Source of the DNA: Bradyrhizobium sp. WSM3983
GTDB taxonomy: Bacteria; Pseudomonadota; Alphaproteobacteria; Rhizobiales; Xanthobacteraceae
Assembly: GCF_000473045.1 (NCBI RefSeq)
Contig: NZ_AXAY01000005.1
Location: 1-64,000 of the forward strand
Reading direction: 5' to 3'
Length of the DNA stretch: 64,000 nt
A model generated the notes under the pieces. The model searched no databases and was not told the origin of the DNA. It saw nothing but the letters and a program-made list of their open reading frames with translations. Of the stretch, positions 60,903-64,000 are shown piece after piece (within the stretch, counting starts at the first letter, position 1; each line of letters starts with the position of its first letter). The position numbers were made by a program, and so were the translations under genes.

Positions 60903-62126
60903 ATGCGCGTCACCGGCAGATTGCTGTTCGTTTTGATCGCCGCGCTCGCCTCGCTCGGGGCGATGTCGGAGCAGCGTTTCGATCAACCCGCGCCCGACAA
61001 GGAAATCCGCATCGGCAATCTCGTGCCCTATTCGGGGCCGCTCTCGGAATTCGGCGCGATCGGCAAGGCGGAAGCCGCCTACTTCGACATGATCAACGAT
61101 CGCGGCGGCATCAACGGCCGCAAGGTCCGCTTCATCACGCGTGACGACAATTCCGATCCCGCGACCGCGCTGCAACTGACCCGCGATCTCGTCGAGAAGG
61201 ACGACGTGCATCTGATGTTCGGCTCGTTCGGCACGCCCGGCAATCTCGCCACGCGCTGGTATCTGAACGAGAAGAAAATCCCGCAGCTGTTCGTCGCCTC
61301 CGGCGACGAGGAGCTGAGCCAGGCCAGGGCGTTTCCCTGGACCATGGGCTGGCAACCGCCGTTTCGCTCAGAGGGGCGCATCTACGCCAACTACATCCAG
61401 GCCTATTATCCCCGAAAGAAGATCGTCGTGCTCTGGCAGAACGACCAGTTCGGCCGGATGCTCTACAAGGGCATCCAGGAAGGTCTCGGCGATCTGAACC
61501 GTCATGTCCTCGTCGACGTCGCTTTCGACATCTCCGATGAGCATCTCGAAGGGCACGTCTCGATCCTCAAGCGCGCGGGCGCCGATATCTTCGTCTTTCT
61601 CGGCGTGCCCTCGACGGCGGCCAAGGTGATCCAGCTGGCGGCGTCGCTCAATTGGCACCCGGTCTTCATCGTCAACGACGCCTCCGCCTCGATCGCCAAT
61701 GCGATGGCGCCCGCGGGCCTGGAGAACTCGGCCGGCGTGATCTCGGCGGCCTTCCTGAAGGATCCGAGCGATCCCGCATGGAAAGACGACCCCGCCATGA
61801 AGGACTGGTTCGCCTTCATGGACAAGTATCATCAGGTCGAAAGCACCAACAACAGTGCGGCGCTCTATGGCTACGCCGCGGCCGAGGCGCTGACCAAGGT
61901 GCTGAGGCAGTGCGGCGACGATTTTTCGCGCGAGAATATCATGCATCAGGCAGCCTCGCTGCGGGATTACAAGCCCTCCGTTGCGCTGCCCAATATCAGG
62001 ATGAACACGTCGCCCGATAACTATCTGCCGATCAAGCAGATGCGGCTGGTCCAGTTCGACGGCCGCTCCTGGCAGCCGTTTGGCGCAGTGATCGAGACCG
62101 CGTTTACGGAAGGCGCGGCGCGGTGA
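60903..62126 (+). CDS. Branched-chain amino acid-type ABC substrate-binding protein
   Basis: A 407-residue periplasmic binding protein of the Peripla_BP_6 (LivJ-like) family. The signal peptide is RLLFVLIAALASLGAMS. The mature protein starts EIRIGNLVPYSGPLSEFG, with DMINDRGGINGRKVRFIT and DDNSDPATALQLTRDLV typical. GSFGTPGNLATRWYLNEKKIP marks the first lobe. No permease or ATPase genes are adjacent, so it is an orphan. Ligands in the family range from branched amino acids to aromatic acids. The ATG at 60903 is chosen because it starts the signal peptide. Confidence 0.88.
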   Translation: MRVTGRLLFVLIAALASLGAMSEQRFDQPAPDKEIRIGNLVPYSGPLSEFGAIGKAEAAYFDMINDRGGINGRKVRFITRDDNSDPATALQLTRDLVEKDDVHLMFGSFGTPGNLATRWYLNEKKIPQLFVASGDEELSQARAFPWTMGWQPPFRSEGRIYANYIQAYYPRKKIVVLWQNDQFGRMLYKGIQEGLGDLNRHVLVDVAFDISDEHLEGHVSILKRAGADIFVFLGVPSTAAKVIQLAASLNWHPVFIVNDASASIANAMAPAGLENSAGVISAAFLKDPSDPAWKDDPAMKDWFAFMDKYHQVESTNNSAALYGYAAAEALTKVLRQCGDDFSRENIMHQAASLRDYKPSVALPNIRMNTSPDNYLPIKQMRLVQFDGRSWQPFGAVIETAFTEGAAR

Positions 62127-62162
62127 CGCGGTGATTTGACTCACGCGTACCTTTTGCCGGGC

Positions 62163-62326
62163 TACCCCTCTCCCCCGCCCTCCCCCGCAAGGGGGGAGGG
62201 AGCACAGTGTGCTGCGCGGTGAGAGCTGGACTCACAAACCGAAAGCCAATTGTCATCACCTTGAAGCAGCCACACGCACAACTGCGTTCCCTCCCCCCTT
62301 GCGGGGGAGGGCTAGGGAGAGGGGTA
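62163..62326. repeat. Inverted repeat with about 40-bp arms (CTCTCCC family)
   Basis: TACCCCTCTCCC...CCCCGCAAGGGGGGAGGGA at the left is the near-complement of the right arm ending GAGGGCTAGGGAGAGGGG. The right arm and following bases repeat those at 60711-60754. Confidence 0.85.
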
Positions 62327-62375
62327 CCACACGGGGACTCTCTCGATCAGAAAAGCAGCCACGCAACTTCGCGCC

Positions 62376-62588
62376 TCACGCTGGCTTGAGCGAGGCCAGC
62401 GCGCTTTCGAGCAGCGAGCGCACCCGTGCGGCGTCACCGGATTTCACCACGGCGGGATCGAGGTGAAGCTCGAGGCCAGGCGCGCGCTCGGTGATGATGC
62501 CGCGCTTCTCGGCCGCTGCATCGTTCAAGGCGTCGACCGAATAGGGAATGACCTCGCGGCCGAACTCGGAACTCCGCGCGCGTGGCGC
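62376..62588 (-). pseudogene. Decayed 3' end of an unrecognised gene
   Basis: An open frame without a start codon runs from just after a TAG at 62589-62591 to the stop at 62376-62378. It encodes EFGREVIPYSVDALND, AAAEKRGIITERAPGLELHL and RVRSLLESALASLKPA, protein-like sequence with coding-type composition. The upstream part is missing. I do not recognise the family. Confidence 0.45.
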
Positions 62589-62638
62589 CTACGATGTTAC
62601 CCATACCGATTTTGCAGTTGTCGCTGGCCGCGCATTTG

Positions 62639-62655
62639 CATCTAAGTCCTAGATG
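62639..62655. promoter_or_regulatory. Dyad upstream of the Crp/Fnr gene
   Basis: CATCTA-N5-TAGATG, a perfect 6-bp inverted repeat about 130 bp before the Crp/Fnr start codon. It may be an operator. Assignment is by position only. Confidence 0.35.
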
Positions 62656-62748
62656 GTGCGAATGGAAACGACTGGCGGCGGAGCAGAAGCGATATGGAAC
62701 ACGATGCGAAATAACGAAGCGCCTTTTCGCTCCGCGCGGAACGGAGAA

Positions 62749-62766
62749 GGTGGCGCATGCGCCACC
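62749..62766. promoter_or_regulatory. Perfect 18-bp palindrome before the Crp/Fnr start
   Basis: GGTGGCGCATGCGCCACC is self-complementary and ends 17 bp before the ATG at 62784. It could be an autoregulatory site or an RNA hairpin that hides the ribosome site. A further palindrome TCCGCGCGGA lies at 62731-62740. Confidence 0.5.
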
Positions 62767-62783
62767 GCGGGTCGGCGGCAGTA

Positions 62784-63560
62784 ATGAGTTCCAGCGGAAC
62801 TGGTAACCGACTTCTGGCAGCGCTGCCACCCGCGGATTTCCATCTACTGGCGCCTGAGCTAGAGACGATCGTGCTCGGCCAGGACGCAGTCCTCTCGCAA
62901 GCGGGTGACCGGATCGAGCATGTCTTCTTCCCTCATAGCGGTGCCATCTCACTGATGGCCGACATGGCGGACGGACGGACGGTCGCCACCGCCATGATCG
63001 GGCGCGAAGGCGCAGTAGGTAGTCTTTCGGTGCTGGGGCCGTCTCCTTCGGCCATCACCGCCATCGTACGTGCGGCCGGCACCGCCGCGCGAGTCCCTGC
63101 ATCGCGATTTTACGCCGCCTTCAGCCGGAGTCCCGCAATCCGGCACGCGATCCAGATTCACATCAGGGCGATACTGGTGCAGCTTCAGCTCGGCTCGGCC
63201 TGCAATGCGCTGCATCCGGTCGAAGCCCGTATGGCTCGCTGGCTGCTCCAGGTTCGCGACCGCATCGACGATGACGTCCTGCCGCTCACTCAGCAGGCGC
63301 TGTCGCAAATACTTGGTGTGCGACGAACGACAGTGACGCTCTTGATGCGCAATCTGCGCGCGTCTGGAGCGATCAAGTCCGATCGACGAGGCCACATCGA
63401 GATCGATCCAACCCGGCTCGCGGCGGCGGCGTGCGAATGCCACGACAACATCCGTCTCGAAGTCGAGGAAATCTTCTCGACGAAACCGGCCCGATCTTAC
63501 ATCATGGCTGCGCAAGACGATCGGCGCATGTCAGGAGATGAATCGGGCGATGCCGCGTGA
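62784..63560 (+). CDS. Crp/Fnr-family transcriptional regulator
   Basis: A 258-residue regulator. The cyclic-nucleotide-like beta-roll spans about residues 20-125 (VLSQAGDRIEHVFFPHSGAI, MIGREGAVGS). The winged HTH lies near 170-215 (LPLTQQALSQILGVRRTTVTLLMRNLRASGAI). It lacks the cysteine set of Fnr. This REGAVGS subgroup is frequent in rhizobia, but its ligands are mostly unknown. The start is the ATG at 62784; the preceding 18-bp palindrome may be its own control site. Confidence 0.9.
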   Translation: MSSSGTGNRLLAALPPADFHLLAPELETIVLGQDAVLSQAGDRIEHVFFPHSGAISLMADMADGRTVATAMIGREGAVGSLSVLGPSPSAITAIVRAAGTAARVPASRFYAAFSRSPAIRHAIQIHIRAILVQLQLGSACNALHPVEARMARWLLQVRDRIDDDVLPLTQQALSQILGVRRTTVTLLMRNLRASGAIKSDRRGHIEIDPTRLAAAACECHDNIRLEVEEIFSTKPARSYIMAAQDDRRMSGDESGDAA

Positions 63561-63635
63561 GCCTTGCCGCGCCAGCCCCAAAAAGATACGCCGGCGTGAC
63601 GCCGGCGCTGCAATCAAAGCCGCTCCTAGACCCAA

Positions 63636-63833
63636 TCAGGTTCTCTTCGTCCGGTCGAGGTTCTGTCCGGATTGGGATTGCGCCTCGAGCCTCGCAAGCT
63701 CGCGCAGCACCTTCGCCACCTCTCTTAATTCGTTGCGCGCAGGGCCCGGCTTGAGCCGTCGTGCTTCGTCAAGAAAATCCTTGGCCTGCATCAGCCAGCT
63801 GGATGGCTCAATATAGTTTTGAGTGTGCGCCAT
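63636..63833 (-). CDS. Small helical protein of unknown function
   Basis: A 65-residue protein starting with ATG at 63833 after GGAGGG. The middle is strongly helical (WLMQAKDFLDEARRLK, ELREVAKVLRELARLEAQ) and may form a coiled coil. It has no signal or membrane segment. It lies 18 bp downstream of the partial gene at 63852 and may be co-transcribed with it. Confidence 0.6.
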   Translation of the reverse strand: MAHTQNYIEPSSWLMQAKDFLDEARRLKPGPARNELREVAKVLRELARLEAQSQSGQNLDRTKRT

Positions 63834-63851
63834 GGTGTCCCTCCATCGCAA

Positions 63852-64000
63852 TCACTGCTGATCTGCCTGGACATCAACCTTCCACGAGGTCGCGCTGTGA
63901 TGCCGCGACCCGCTCGGCTCATGGACCCAGGCCTCCGGCGCGAACCAGGCGTGATCGGATTGGCAGATCGGGCAGCGGGTGCGCCCGAAGAACACAACGC
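63852..64000 (-). CDS. Partial gene at the right edge, zinc-knuckle-like protein
   Basis: The last 48 codons of a gene whose start lies beyond the window. The visible part reads VVFFGRTRCPICQSDHAWFA and then PEAWVHEPSGSRHHSA, ending WKVDVQADQQ. CPIC with a following His suggests a zinc-binding knuckle. Function unknown. Confidence 0.55.
   Translation of the reverse strand, partial: VVFFGRTRCPICQSDHAWFAPEAWVHEPSGSRHHSATSWKVDVQADQQ

Overview
The window looks like a chromosomal segment of a Bradyrhizobium-type alphaproteobacterium. The reasons are the high GC content with strong third-position GC, the gene complement (LysR regulators beside SDR, pirin and WrbA; Ldh, LLM and FAH catabolic enzymes; a DUF3606 protein; a sedolisin; a fused indolepyruvate:ferredoxin oxidoreductase), and the many extragenic palindromic repeats typical of that group. 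The genus is an inference from protein style, not a database result. I found no rRNA, tRNA, CRISPR array, prophage or replication origin.

Layout. (1) 1-1837: a complete IS3-family element with 27-bp terminal inverted repeats. It has cut off the 3' end of a REP-associated tyrosine transposase (RAYT) gene, and a REP pair lies just upstream of that gene. (2) 1838-6120: a LysR regulator divergent from SDR, pirin and wrbA genes (redox/quinone stress), then a PCMT-like methyltransferase. (3) 6197-17774: a polysaccharide cluster with a CelD-like acyltransferase, an O-antigen-ligase-like membrane protein, three glycosyltransferases, a methyltransferase, a chain-length regulator fused to a degenerate BY-kinase domain, a WecG/TagA glycosyltransferase and galE. 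(4) 17999-22429: a small unknown protein converging on a 1371-residue c-di-GMP enzyme with five tandem GAF domains plus GGDEF and EAL. (5) 22726-28010: an Ldh, LLM monooxygenase and FAH operon, a LysR gene and two small genes. (6) 28080-33639: an Lrp regulator divergent from the fused indolepyruvate:ferredoxin oxidoreductase, then an amidase. (7) 33768-38194: a LysR gene divergent from an EmrAB-type efflux pump and an AhpD-like protein. A 48-bp block is present in front of both pump genes. (8) 38336-42708: a glutamate/aspartate-type ABC transporter (gltIJKL order) followed by a class IV aminotransferase. (9) 42793-57823: mixed catabolic enzymes: M20 peptidase, second LLM enzyme, benzoylformate-decarboxylase-like ThDP enzyme, GFA-like protein, Old Yellow Enzyme, aldehyde dehydrogenase, SDR, sedolisin, amine-oxidase-like flavoprotein, zinc ribbon, Rieske remnant and dihydropyrimidinase. 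(10) 57834-64000: small proteins, decayed genes, a composite repeat island, a pseudo-esterase, a branched-chain amino-acid-type binding protein, a Crp/Fnr regulator and a partial gene at the right edge.

The most original signals are regulatory or structural rather than a new defence-type system. They are the duplicated three-half-site operator in front of both efflux genes, a phased array of CTACC motifs in the Lrp/oxidoreductase intergenic region, REP-like hairpins between the binding-protein and permease genes of the glt operon, the five-GAF c-di-GMP protein, and enzyme homologues that lack key residues (an alpha/beta hydrolase without its serine, a GFA protein without its catalytic cysteines, a BY-kinase domain without the P-loop lysine). 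Three loci in the last 8 kb are visibly decayed.
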